Positions 9,931 through 18,360 of a stretch of DNA of 64,000 nt are shown here, piece after piece. Both the position numbers and the translations under genes were made by a program. Numbering within the stretch: position 1 is the stretch's first letter; each line of letters begins with the position of its first letter. The notes under the pieces are model-generated. The model was not told the origin of the DNA. It made no database searches and saw only the letters and a list, made by a program, of their open reading frames with translations. The stretch is from Microbacterium soli. Its GTDB lineage: Bacteria; Actinomycetota; Actinomycetes; Actinomycetales; Microbacteriaceae. Location: the NCBI RefSeq assembly GCF_039539005.1, contig NZ_BAABCP010000001.1:1178001-1242000 (forward strand), written 5' to 3'.

Positions 9931-9945
9931 CGGAGAGGACTCCGC

Positions 9946-11031
9946 TCAACCGAGCGGGACCATCCACTCCTTCGGGGAGTCGATCCACCGGCCGCTGGCG
10001 CCGTCGGAGATGATGAACCCGTAGTCGCCCGGGTTCACCCTGCTCATCGTCGGACGCATCATGAGGATCGCCGACTGCTCATAGGGAGCGCGGACCTCCT
10101 GGATGACCTCCAGCGAGTGCGGGTCGATGACGCGACCGAGCAGCGTCCCGCCCTCGATCATCGTCGACAGGGCGCTCTCGTCGACCTCGGGGATGTAGAT
10201 GCCGCCGTGGTCCATGCGGACCAGGTAGCGCTCGTACATGAGCAGCTGCTTGTCGGGCATCGTGCGCTCGACGTCCATCATCCCCATGGCGGAGAAGAAG
10301 TTGTCGACGCGGTTCGCGGCGAGGTCGTACCAGCCGGCCGGGAGGGTGTCACCGCCCTGCTCGGCCACGGCGCACAGCTTGCCGCGCGACTTCATGTAGC
10401 CGTCGATCGTGCCGGTGAACGGATCGGCGTCGTGCGCGAACACGAACGGCGTGCCCATCAGACGGGCGAAGTTGAAGCTGTCCGGCTCGTCGCCGTTCTC
10501 ATCGCCGATGGTCAGCACGTAGTTGATGGACGTATCGCTGCCGCAGTGGTAGTCGACGACCGCATCCGCACGGTCGAGGACGTACTCGGTGAGCGCGTTC
10601 GCCAGCTTCTGCGTGACCCAGCCGCCGCGGTTTCCGGGGAAGACGCGGTTCATGTTGTTCATGTCCGTGTTCATGCCCTGACCGGTGGTGCGAGTGTTCG
10701 ACTCGAACGCGACCGGGTTCGCCACCGGAACGGCGAGGACCGTCCCGGAGAGCTTCTGCGGGTCGATCCGCTGGATGGTCTCCATCACCGTGCGGGTGCC
10801 GGAGATGGCGTCGCCGTGGACGGCGGCGACCAGGGCCAGCGTGGGGCCGTCCTTGACACCGCGAACGCCGTGGACGTTCATCATCAGGTTCTCTCCCGAG
10901 GACCGGCGCGTGATCGGGATGCGCCACTGCCCGCGCGTTCCGGGTGACAGGGTGATCTGATCCGGGGAGGTGACGATCTCCGCGCCTGCCGACCAGTCCA
11001 GTTCCGTGGGGGCGAACAGGTTGTTGCTCAT
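9946..11031 (-). CDS. Succinylglutamate desuccinylase/aspartoacylase-like protein with altered zinc site
   Basis: A 361-residue member of the AstE/AspA (M14-like) family, zinc enzymes that remove N-acyl groups from amino acids and related amines. Family features visible are the first metal histidine in AVHGD (H72), the substrate arginine motif NRVFPGN (about 128-134), the second metal histidine in DYHCG (H162), and a glutamate in AVAEQGG (E224) at the position of the general base. The usual first-site motif HGDE is HGDA here, so the glutamate zinc ligand is replaced by Ala75. It is the last gene of the long operon 18150-9946, 60 nt after the M32 gene. The product may act on an unusual acylated substrate or bind metal differently. 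Confidence 0.75.
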   Translation of the reverse strand: MSNNLFAPTELDWSAGAEIVTSPDQITLSPGTRGQWRIPITRRSSGENLMMNVHGVRGVKDGPTLALVAAVHGDAISGTRTVMETIQRIDPQKLSGTVLAVPVANPVAFESNTRTTGQGMNTDMNNMNRVFPGNRGGWVTQKLANALTEYVLDRADAVVDYHCGSDTSINYVLTIGDENGDEPDSFNFARLMGTPFVFAHDADPFTGTIDGYMKSRGKLCAVAEQGGDTLPAGWYDLAANRVDNFFSAMGMMDVERTMPDKQLLMYERYLVRMDHGGIYIPEVDESALSTMIEGGTLLGRVIDPHSLEVIQEVRAPYEQSAILMMRPTMSRVNPGDYGFIISDGASGRWIDSPKEWMVPLG

Positions 11032-11091
11032 ATGCGAGTGCTCCTTGCTGTTTTGCGAATGGTTCGCGGGTGCTCTTGGCGACCCGACGGA

Positions 11092-12531
11092 TCAGGACAT
11101 GTAGCGGTCGGTGAGGTGCTTGCGATAGGGCGCCGCGTTCAGCGGCGAACCGGTGGCGGCCAGCAGGATCTCCTGGACCGACGTGGTGCGACCGGGACCG
11201 TGCACGTGCTCGCGCAGCCAGCCCAGCACCGCGCTGAAGTCGCCGCCGGCGATGGCGTCCGAGATCGAGACGCCCTGGTCCTCCATCGCCTGCGCCAGCT
11301 GCGCCGAGGCGACGTTGCCGATCACGTAGGCGGTGAACAGGCCGAACATGCGTCGCGTCCAGTGCGGGTCCTGCAGGGCGCCCTCACGGATGTTCGCGGG
11401 GATGATGCCGAGATACTCCTCGCTCTTGGCGTTCCACACCGTCGGCACGTCGGCAACGGAGATGGAGCCGTTCAGCAGGCCCTCCTCGATCTCGAATCGC
11501 AGCAGGATGTGCAGGTTGAACGAGATCTCATCGGTCGCGATCCGGATCGGCGAGGATGCGGCGCGCGTCTGGCTGCGGTGGTACATCGAGGCCCACTCGG
11601 CGGCGCTGCGGCGTCCCAGACGGCGCTCCAGGATCTCGCCGATGCGCTCGGCGAAGTCCGCCCGCCGGCCGACGATGTTCTCCCAGAACTTGGCCTGCGA
11701 CTCCTGCAGGTAGGGCATGCTCCCGTGGCCGGCCGGGGTGTCCCACAGCTCCCTCGCCACGCCCTGCCCGTACAGGGCGTGCCCGTACTCGTGCACCATC
11801 GTCGACACGGCCTCGAAGAGCGGCACATCGCTGCGGAAGGTGATGCGCACGTCGTTCGCGCCCGCGGAGCTGGTGTAGCCGTGCGGGGAGAACGCGATGC
11901 CGCCGCGGTCGAAGTCGAAGCCGATCAGCTCGCCGATGTCGTGGGCGATCGCGAAGAGCAGGTGCTCCTCGGCGGGGCCCTCCTCCTCCACGTAGTCCTC
12001 GACGGGACGGGCCTTGCGGGCTTCGATGAGGAAGTCGCGCATGTCGTTGAGCACACCGGAGATCTCGGCGTGGGTGGGGCCTGCCGCGTAGACCGAGAGC
12101 AGCGCGTCCATCGGGTGCACGTCGTAGCCGACGGTCTCGGCGTACTCCTTGTCGATCTCGACCATCCGCGCGAGCCAGGGCTCGAACGTGGCCCAGTCCT
12201 CGTCCTGGCGCGCCTGCTCCCAGACGCTGAACGCCTCCGCGCCGACCTCGAGGAAGCGGCGCCAGATGCCCGAGCTCAGCCGCAGCGCCTGCTCGCGATC
12301 CTCCCGGACGACGCCGAGCCACGGCTCGTCCCCGGAGGCCGCATCGAGCAGCGCGCCGAGCTCGTCGGAGACGAGGCGCTCCTGGATGAGGTTCTGCAGG
12401 ATGCCCGCCTGGCGCGCCCGCTCGGGGAGGGCGGCGGGCGGCATGTAGGACTGCTGGTCGAGCCACATCCGCTCCGCGATGTTCTTGAGGGCCTCGAGTT
12501 CGCTGAGGTACTGCTTCAGGGATTCGGTCAC
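11092..12531 (-). CDS. M32 (carboxypeptidase Taq-like) metallopeptidase, divergent
   Basis: A 479-residue protein of peptidase family M32, mostly helical, cytoplasmic carboxypeptidases. The zinc motif HEYGH is at 247-251, the DxRxT motif at 227-231 (DVRIT) and the GxxQDxHW motif at 384-391 (GALQDPHW). Two other family motifs are changed: HPF reads HGY (217-219) and HES(Q/H)S reads QESQA (276-280), which keeps the glutamate ligand. The start is GTG at 12531 with an AAAGG site. A GTG at 12570 would add 13 residues and overlap the neighbour. Its place after peptide-type ABC importer genes suggests that it trims an imported peptide or amide. Confidence 0.82.
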   Translation of the reverse strand: MTESLKQYLSELEALKNIAERMWLDQQSYMPPAALPERARQAGILQNLIQERLVSDELGALLDAASGDEPWLGVVREDREQALRLSSGIWRRFLEVGAEAFSVWEQARQDEDWATFEPWLARMVEIDKEYAETVGYDVHPMDALLSVYAAGPTHAEISGVLNDMRDFLIEARKARPVEDYVEEEGPAEEHLLFAIAHDIGELIGFDFDRGGIAFSPHGYTSSAGANDVRITFRSDVPLFEAVSTMVHEYGHALYGQGVARELWDTPAGHGSMPYLQESQAKFWENIVGRRADFAERIGEILERRLGRRSAAEWASMYHRSQTRAASSPIRIATDEISFNLHILLRFEIEEGLLNGSISVADVPTVWNAKSEEYLGIIPANIREGALQDPHWTRRMFGLFTAYVIGNVASAQLAQAMEDQGVSISDAIAGGDFSAVLGWLREHVHGPGRTTSVQEILLAATGSPLNAAPYRKHLTDRYMS

Positions 12532-12566
12532 GATTCGCCTTTCGTCTCGGTCATCTGTTCTTCCGC

Positions 12567-13577
12567 TCACCCGGCCGTGCGAGGCTCGGCGCCCTCGCCC
12601 GCCCGTAGGAAGCAGGACGCCTGGTGGTCGGCGGCCCCTGCGGGCACCGGCATGAGCCGTGGCGGCTCACGGTCGCACAGTCCGCTCCGTGCGATCTCGC
12701 ACCGCGGGTGGAAGGCGCATCCCGCCGGCGGGTTCAGCGGCGAGGGCACCTCGCCGAGGTTCAGCCGCACCGTGCGCCGGTTGCGCGGGTGCGCCGTGGG
12801 CACGGCCCGCAGGAGCGTCTCGGTGTAGGGATGCTGCGGGTTGGCGAAGATCTCCTCGCGGCTCGCCATCTCCACGACCCGGCCGAGGTACATCACCGCG
12901 ACCCGGTCGGACACGTTCTCCACGACGGCGAGATTGTGCGCCACGAACAGGACGGTGAGGTTCAGTTCCTTCTGCAGATCGCGGAGCAGATTGAGGATCT
13001 GCGCCTGCACCGAGACGTCGAGCGCCGAAACCGGCTCATCCGCCACCAGCAGGTCGGGTTTGAGGATCAGCGCGCGGCCGATGCCGATGCGCTGACGCTG
13101 ACCGCCCGAGAACTCATGCGGGTAGCGGTTCGCGTGGGATGCCTGCAGACCCACCATCTCCAGCATCTCGGCGACACGGCGACGGCGCTCCGCACGGTCG
13201 CCGACGCCATGGTGCACCAGGCTCTCCGCCATGCTCTCGCCCACGGTCGTGCGCGGGTCGAGCGAGGCGTACGGGTCCTGGAACACGATCTGCGCACGAC
13301 GGCGGAACTGCTTCAGCGCGGAGCCCCGCAGCGAGCTGACGTCGCTCCCGTCGAACTCGATCGATCCGCTGGTCGGAGCGAGCAGGCGCACGATCATCCG
13401 GGACAGCGTCGTCTTGCCGCATCCGGATTCGCCGACCAGGCCGAGCGTCTCACCGCGACGGATGTCCAGGTCGATGTCGCTCACCGCGTGCACGAGATCG
13501 CGCGAGATCCCACTGGCCCCGCGAGCGCGGTACTGCTTGTTCAGACCGCGCACCTTGACGATGACGTCATCGCTCAT
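12567..13577 (-). CDS. Oligopeptide/dipeptide ABC transporter ATP-binding protein (OppF/DppF-type)
   Basis: A 336-residue ABC ATPase. Walker A is GESGCGKTT, the signature SGGQRQRIG, Walker B LLVADEP and the H-loop FVAHNLAVV. The C-terminal extension has the oligopeptide-type cysteine cluster (CAFHPRCE...GLCD), which often binds an iron-sulphur cluster in this family. The start at 13577 has an AGGAGG site 2 nt downstream of the previous stop, so the two ATPases are tightly coupled. It works with the ATPase at 13580-14641 to drive the permeases at 14656-16477. Confidence 0.92.
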   Translation of the reverse strand: MSDDVIVKVRGLNKQYRARGASGISRDLVHAVSDIDLDIRRGETLGLVGESGCGKTTLSRMIVRLLAPTSGSIEFDGSDVSSLRGSALKQFRRRAQIVFQDPYASLDPRTTVGESMAESLVHHGVGDRAERRRRVAEMLEMVGLQASHANRYPHEFSGGQRQRIGIGRALILKPDLLVADEPVSALDVSVQAQILNLLRDLQKELNLTVLFVAHNLAVVENVSDRVAVMYLGRVVEMASREEIFANPQHPYTETLLRAVPTAHPRNRRTVRLNLGEVPSPLNPPAGCAFHPRCEIARSGLCDREPPRLMPVPAGAADHQASCFLRAGEGAEPRTAG

Positions 13578-13579
13578 GG

Positions 13580-14641
13580 CTACGCCTCCTCCCCACTGCC
13601 CGCCACCGGTGCGGTGTCGTCGTACAGCCAGCACCGAACGCTGTGCCCCGGTTCGATCTCGCGCAGCTGCGGATGGTGCGATTCGCAGGCCGTCAGCCCC
13701 GCCTCGATCCGGGCCGTGCATCGGGACGCGAATCGGCATCCCGGACCGACGTCGGCGAGATTGGGGACGTTCCCCGGGATCACGACGAGCCGCTCACCGG
13801 CCGCGCCCAGCAGCGGCGCAGACTTGATGAGGCCCTTCGTGTACGGGTGCATCGGATTGTCGAAGAGCGCCTCGACGCCGGTCTTCTCCACGATCTCCCC
13901 GGCATACATGACGGCGACGTCATCCGCGATCTCGGCGACGACGCCCAGGTCGTGCGTGATGAAGACCACGGCGGTGCCGCGCGACTTCTGCAGTTCGGCG
14001 ACCAGGTCGAGGATCTGCGCCTGCATGGTCACATCCAGCGCCGTCGTCGGCTCGTCCGCGATGAGCACGTCGGGCTCGCACGCCAGCGCCATCGCGATCA
14101 TGACGCGCTGCGCCATGCCGCCGGAGAGCTCGTGCGGGAACGCCTTGAGGCGGGCCTCGGGGTCGGGCATGCCCACGTCGCGCAGACGGGCGATGATCGC
14201 CTCCGTCTGCTCGGCGCGCGTCCAGTCGCGGTGCAGCGTGAAGACCTCCCGGATCTGCGTCCCCACCCGATAGCTCGGGTTCAGTGCGGAGAGCGGCTGC
14301 TGGAACACCATGGAGACTTCGCTGCCGCGGATCTTCTGCAGCTCGCGCGGCCGGAGGTCGGCGATGTTGCGGCCGTTCAGCAGCACCTCGCCCGAGACCA
14401 CCTTGCCCGGCGAGGGGACCAGCCCCATCACAGACAGCGAGGTCATGGACTTCCCGCAGCCGGACTCGCCGACCAGGCACATCGTGCGTCCGGCCTCGAC
14501 GTCGAAGGACACCCCGTCCACGGCGTTGAAGTCACCGCCCGGCAGCTCGAATCGTGTGCGCAGGTCACGCACTCGGAGCACGGGTTCCGAGGACGCCCGG
14601 CCCTCGGAACCCGACATCTCCGACAGGGTCGTGTCTGTCAT
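13580..14641 (-). CDS. Oligopeptide/dipeptide ABC transporter ATP-binding protein (OppD/DppD-type)
   Basis: A 353-residue ABC ATPase. Walker A is GESGCGKS, the Q-loop is VFQQPLSALNP, the signature LSGGMAQRV, Walker B VLIADEP and the H-loop FITHDLGVV. A C-terminal cysteine-containing region (GCRFASRC...ACESHHP) is typical of OppD/DppD. ATG 14641 is preferred to the upstream ATG at 14656 because GAGGGAG lies about 6 nt before it. The gene starts 15 nt after the DppC-type stop. Confidence 0.92.
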   Translation of the reverse strand: MTDTTLSEMSGSEGRASSEPVLRVRDLRTRFELPGGDFNAVDGVSFDVEAGRTMCLVGESGCGKSMTSLSVMGLVPSPGKVVSGEVLLNGRNIADLRPRELQKIRGSEVSMVFQQPLSALNPSYRVGTQIREVFTLHRDWTRAEQTEAIIARLRDVGMPDPEARLKAFPHELSGGMAQRVMIAMALACEPDVLIADEPTTALDVTMQAQILDLVAELQKSRGTAVVFITHDLGVVAEIADDVAVMYAGEIVEKTGVEALFDNPMHPYTKGLIKSAPLLGAAGERLVVIPGNVPNLADVGPGCRFASRCTARIEAGLTACESHHPQLREIEPGHSVRCWLYDDTAPVAGSGEEA

Positions 14642-14655
14642 CGTCTTCTCCCTCA

Positions 14656-15561
14656 TCAGCCGAGTTTCGGATCCCGGACATCGCGCAGCCAGTCGCCGAA
14701 GATGTTCAGGGAGAGCACCGTCAGCACGATCGCGACACCGGGGAAGGTCGCCACCCACCAGGCGCGCACCAGGTAGTCGCGGCCGGTGGCCAGCATCGTC
14801 CCCCAGCTGGGCACATCCGGCGGGACGCCCAGTCCCAGGAACGTCAGGGACGCCTCGGCGACGATCACGACGCCGACCTGGAGGCTGGCGAACACGAGGA
14901 GCGAGGGGATCACGTGCGGTGTGATGCGCCGCATCATGATGTACCAGCCGTTCGCTCCGGCGGCCTGCGAGGCGAGGACGTACTCCCGGTTCCGCAGGCT
15001 CAGCACCTCGCCCCGCACGAGGCGGGCGTACAGGGCCCAGCCGGACACGCCGAGGGCGACGATGATGCTGCCGAGCCCGGGGCCCAGCGCGATGCGCAGC
15101 ACGAGCGCCATGAGGAAGAACGGCATGACGATCGTCACATCCACGGCCCGCATGATGATCGTGTCGATCCAGCCGCGGTAGTACCCCGACAGCACCCCGA
15201 GCAGCAGCCCGATGCCGAGCCCCAGGACCACCGCGGACAGCGCCACGGTGAGCGAGATCCGCGTGCCGTGGATCACGCCGCTGAGCACATCCCGGCCGAG
15301 AGCATCAGTCCCCAGCCACCGGTGGTGCCCCTCCGCGTCGACGCTCCCCGGCGGCATGAGGCGCATCGAGAGATCCTGCTGGTTGGGGTCGAACGGGGCG
15401 ATGAGGTCCGCTCCCAGAGCGGAGATCACCACGACGACGATGATCACCACCGAGAAGATCGCGCCCGGATTCCTGCGCAGTTGGACCAGTGCGGCGCCGA
15501 AGGCGCTCTCGGGCTCCGCCCTCTTCTTGGTGCGCGTGGCGGTGTCAGCTCTTTGCGACAT
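14656..15561 (-). CDS. Oligopeptide/dipeptide ABC transporter permease (OppC/DppC-type)
   Basis: A 301-residue permease with the N-terminal OppC-type helix at about 32-54, followed by the periplasmic segment with HHRWLGTDALGRDVLSGVIHG, a hallmark of DppC/OppC. Five further helices follow, with the EAA loop around YVLASQAAGANGWYIMMRRI. A GAGGAG site precedes the ATG at 15561. It overlaps the end of the DppB-type gene by 17 nt. Confidence 0.93.
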   Translation of the reverse strand: MSQRADTATRTKKRAEPESAFGAALVQLRRNPGAIFSVVIIVVVVISALGADLIAPFDPNQQDLSMRLMPPGSVDAEGHHRWLGTDALGRDVLSGVIHGTRISLTVALSAVVLGLGIGLLLGVLSGYYRGWIDTIIMRAVDVTIVMPFFLMALVLRIALGPGLGSIIVALGVSGWALYARLVRGEVLSLRNREYVLASQAAGANGWYIMMRRITPHVIPSLLVFASLQVGVVIVAEASLTFLGLGVPPDVPSWGTMLATGRDYLVRAWWVATFPGVAIVLTVLSLNIFGDWLRDVRDPKLG

Positions 15562-16477
15562 CACGGCTCCTCGGGTCGATCAGTGTGTACAGGACGTCGA
15601 CGATCAGCGAGGTGATCACGACCAGGATTCCGATGAGGATCACCGTCGCCTGGATCAGGGTGAAGTCGAAGGTGTTGATCGATCGGATGAGCAGCCATCC
15701 GAGTCCCGGCACCGCGAAGATCGTCTCGATGATGATCGAGCCCGAGATCAGCGTGGCCGTCTTCAGACCGACGACGGTGACGACGGGGATGAGGGCGTTG
15801 CGCAGCACGTGCACGACGGTCGCCCGAGCCGGCCCCGCCCCCTTCGCGTACGCGGTGCGCACATAGTCCTCCTGCGCCGCTTCGAGCATGGAGGATCTCG
15901 TCAGCCTGGTGACGTCGGCGACCACCATCACGCTGAGCGCGACCGTCGGGAGCACGAGCTGCCCCCACGTTCCATAGCCGGAGGCGGGGAACCAGTGCAG
16001 GCCCACGCTGAAGATGATGATCAGCATGAGGCCGAACCAGAAGTTGGGCATCGCGCGGCCGAGAGTGGCCAGCGCGGTGGCGACGATGTCGATGAGCTTC
16101 CCGCGGCGCAGCGCGGCGACGACGCCGAGTGCGAGGGCGAGGGGGACGCCGATCACCAGGGAGAGGACGGTCAGGGTCAGGGTCGGGGCGATGTGCGCGA
16201 GCACGATCTCACCGGCGGGCTGGTTCTGGGTCATCGACATGCCGAAGTCGAATCGCACCAGACCGGTCAGGTAGTTCCAGTACTGCACGAGGATGGGCTG
16301 GTCGAGACCGAATCGCGCACGCAGCGCATCGATGTCATCCCTGCTCGCTTCGGGCGCGACCATCAGCTCGGCGGGATCTCCGACGACGCGGAGCAGGAAG
16401 AACACCACGGTGACCAGGAGGAAGACCGTCACGATGGTCTGTCCGATCCGGGTCAGGATGGCAAGAGTGATCTTCAT
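15545..16477 (-). CDS. Oligopeptide/dipeptide ABC transporter permease (OppB/DppB-type)
   Basis: A 310-residue permease of the DppB type. The N-terminal helix (about 10-30) is followed by the conserved stretch around LRARFGLDQPILVQYWNYL and by GRAMPNFWFGLM, both typical of the family. The EAA loop reads around YVRTAYAKGAGPARATVVHVL, with the helix-ending motif ETIFAVPGLG near 250-260. An AAGGTG site lies just before the ATG. A 12-bp hairpin (16497-16530) separates it from the binding-protein gene upstream. Confidence 0.93.
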   Translation of the reverse strand: MKITLAILTRIGQTIVTVFLLVTVVFFLLRVVGDPAELMVAPEASRDDIDALRARFGLDQPILVQYWNYLTGLVRFDFGMSMTQNQPAGEIVLAHIAPTLTLTVLSLVIGVPLALALGVVAALRRGKLIDIVATALATLGRAMPNFWFGLMLIIIFSVGLHWFPASGYGTWGQLVLPTVALSVMVVADVTRLTRSSMLEAAQEDYVRTAYAKGAGPARATVVHVLRNALIPVVTVVGLKTATLISGSIIIETIFAVPGLGWLLIRSINTFDFTLIQATVILIGILVVITSLIVDVLYTLIDPRSRDVAKS

Positions 16478-16496
16478 TTCACCTTCAATCGGGTGG

Positions 16497-16530
16497 GAGT
16501 CCGTGGCCGGGGCCACCCGGCCACGGACTC
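16497..16530. other. Intercistronic hairpin between binding-protein and permease genes
   Basis: GAGTCCGTGGCC (16497-16508) and GGCCACGGACTC (16519-16530) form a perfect 12-bp stem with a 10-nt loop in the 89-nt gap. Such structures between a binding-protein gene and its permeases often stabilise the upstream transcript or partly stop transcription, giving more binding protein than permease. The role here is inferred. Confidence 0.7.
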
Positions 16531-16566
16531 GTTGGCGGGCGTCGGACGTCGCTCAGCCGAGCGGCG

Positions 16567-18150
16567 TCACTCCGCGCGCTTCAGATCCTTCGCGATGACG
16601 TACTGGTCGAGTCGCGGAGAGAACTGGACGCGATCGCTGATGCCGTAGACATCGGGGATCTGGTAGAGGAAGATGAACGGCGCCTCCTCCTTCAGCAGCG
16701 CCTGGATCTGCTTGTACAGGTCCTCACGCTTGGTGATGTCCATCTCCTGGCGCGCCTGCTGCGTGAGATCATCGAGCTCCGGGTTGCTGTAGTAGGCCGA
16801 GACTCCGCCGGTCTCCAGCGTTCCGTTGATCAGCGAGTCGGCGGAGGGCTCGAGCGCGCCCCACTGCCAGGCGAACAGCGGCGCGACCTCGTTGGCCTCC
16901 TGCCCGTCGATGACGACCGAGCGGTAGCTCGGGTGATCGAGGACCTCGATGGTGGCGTCCACGCCGACCTCGGCGAGCTGGGCGGCCAGGGCGTTGATGA
17001 CCTCTCCCGCGCTGGCGAAGATCTCCTCGCTGAACTGGATGCTCAGCGACAGTCCGTCGCCGTAGCCGGCCTCGGCGAGCAGTTCCTTCGCCTTCTCCGG
17101 GTCGTGCGGGTACGGCTTGAGATCGGGGTCGAACCCGGTGAAGTCGGGTCGGAACACGGTGGCCGTGCGGTCGCCGTAACCCTCCATGACGGTGTCCAGG
17201 ATGAGCTGGACGTCGACGGCGTAGTTCAGCGCCTGACGGACGCGCTTGTCCTGGAGCGCCTCCTCGCCGCCCGGCAGCAGGTTCATGCCGATGTAGGCGA
17301 TCCGGCGGCCGGCCAGTGCCTCCACGTGCACGCCGTCGGCGGCCTCGAGCTCGGGGATCTGGCCCACGGGCGCGTTCTTGATGATGTCCGCACCACCGGT
17401 CTCCAGCTCGGCCGTGCGCGTGGACGCCTCCGGAACCGGCTTGATGATCAGGCGGTCGACCTCGGGCTTCTCACCCCAGTAGTTCGGGTTCGCCTCGAGG
17501 ACGATCTGCTGACCGGGGACGAAGTCGGCGAGCGTGTACGCACCGGTGCCGATGGGGTTCATCGCGAACTCGCTCTCCGACACGGAGGAGGTGTACTCCG
17601 GCGGGACGATGTCCAGCGCGTAGGCCCGCTCCGGGAAGATCGGATCCGGAACGTTGGTGTGGATGCGCACCGTCGTCTCGTCGATGACCTCGGCGGACTC
17701 CAGGGTCGGGAACGAGTAGCCGATCCGGGCGACCTCGGCATCCGGGTCCATGATGCGCTCGACGGAGAACTTGACCGCCTCGGCGTCGAAGTGCTCGCCG
17801 TTGCTGAAGTCCACGTCGTCGCGGAGCGTGAACTCCCAGGTGGTGTCGTCGATGGCCGCCCATTCGGTGGCAAGCGACGGCAGCGTCTCCTGCAGGTCCG
17901 GACTGAGAACGGTCAGGGTGTCGAAGACGTTCATCACGACGTTCGCCTTCTCGTCCGCCCCCGGGGTGTGGGGGTCGAAGTCGGGCGGATCGGCGTTCGC
18001 CAGAAGCGTCACCTCGAAGGGTCCGTCGCCGCCGTCCCCGCCCTGCGCCGCCGTCCCCGCACCGGGAGGCGAGCATGCGGCGAGTGCGAGCGAAAGAACA
18101 GCCGGTACGACCAGCAGAGCGGACAGCCGCCCAGCGCCAGGTCTCTTCAT
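16567..18150 (-). CDS. Oligopeptide-type ABC transporter substrate-binding lipoprotein (SBP_bac_5)
   Basis: A 527-residue binding lipoprotein of the DppA/OppA class. A signal peptide ends in the lipobox LAAC with the lipidated cysteine at residue 26. A glycine-rich spacer is followed by the family start VTLLANADPPDFDPH and the typical segments ETLPSLATEW, NPIGTGAYTL and RVRQALNYAVD. Start ATG 18150 has a GGAGA site; a TTG 12 nt upstream is less likely. It is the first gene of the operon running to 9946. The ligand may be a peptide, but this family also binds opines, glycosides and other amides, so the peptide assignment is only by family. Confidence 0.92.
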   Translation of the reverse strand: MKRPGAGRLSALLVVPAVLSLALAACSPPGAGTAAQGGDGGDGPFEVTLLANADPPDFDPHTPGADEKANVVMNVFDTLTVLSPDLQETLPSLATEWAAIDDTTWEFTLRDDVDFSNGEHFDAEAVKFSVERIMDPDAEVARIGYSFPTLESAEVIDETTVRIHTNVPDPIFPERAYALDIVPPEYTSSVSESEFAMNPIGTGAYTLADFVPGQQIVLEANPNYWGEKPEVDRLIIKPVPEASTRTAELETGGADIIKNAPVGQIPELEAADGVHVEALAGRRIAYIGMNLLPGGEEALQDKRVRQALNYAVDVQLILDTVMEGYGDRTATVFRPDFTGFDPDLKPYPHDPEKAKELLAEAGYGDGLSLSIQFSEEIFASAGEVINALAAQLAEVGVDATIEVLDHPSYRSVVIDGQEANEVAPLFAWQWGALEPSADSLINGTLETGGVSAYYSNPELDDLTQQARQEMDITKREDLYKQIQALLKEEAPFIFLYQIPDVYGISDRVQFSPRLDQYVIAKDLKRAE

Positions 18151-18175
18151 AAGGTTCTCCAATTCGCTGTGTGTA

Positions 18176-18246
18176 AGTGTCTGCAGGACCCGTCAAGTGT
18201 CGGCAGGCTCCGCATAGTGTCGGCAGTGTCTGCTATTGTCGACAGC
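18176..18246. promoter_or_regulatory. Array of GntR-type operator elements between divergent catabolic operons
   Basis: AGTGTCTGCAGG (18176), AGTGTCGGCAGG (18196) and AGTGTCGGCAGT (18216) repeat with exactly 20-bp spacing. A fourth element AGTGTCTGC overlaps at 18225, and a perfect palindrome TGTCGACA lies at 18237-18244. The array sits between the SBP gene (minus) and the amidohydrolase-GntR operon (plus). The same TGTCGACA element recurs in the amidase promoter region (21415, 21434). The linked GntR/FCD regulator at 19125 is the obvious candidate binder. Confidence 0.65.
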
Positions 18247-18360
18247 GTTCGCCACAGTAGCCGAGTACAACGGCGAGCGCAACGTACCTACTCGGTCATC
18301 CACTCCGGAATCGGGCACCACTGCCGCAGCTTCCCGCAGCCAACAGTCAGGAGAGATCCA

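Noticed and set aside
12532..12570. Upstream GTG start for the M32 peptidase
   Set aside because: GTG 12531 has AAAGG at proper spacing. The 13 extra residues are charged and overlap the previous gene.
16933..18360. Long plus-strand open frame antisense to the binding-protein gene and in frame with the amidohydrolase
   Set aside because: It is the mirror of a well-supported lipoprotein gene. The real amidohydrolase start is GTG 18361 with a clear ribosome-binding site and the family's N-terminal DFHTHIW.
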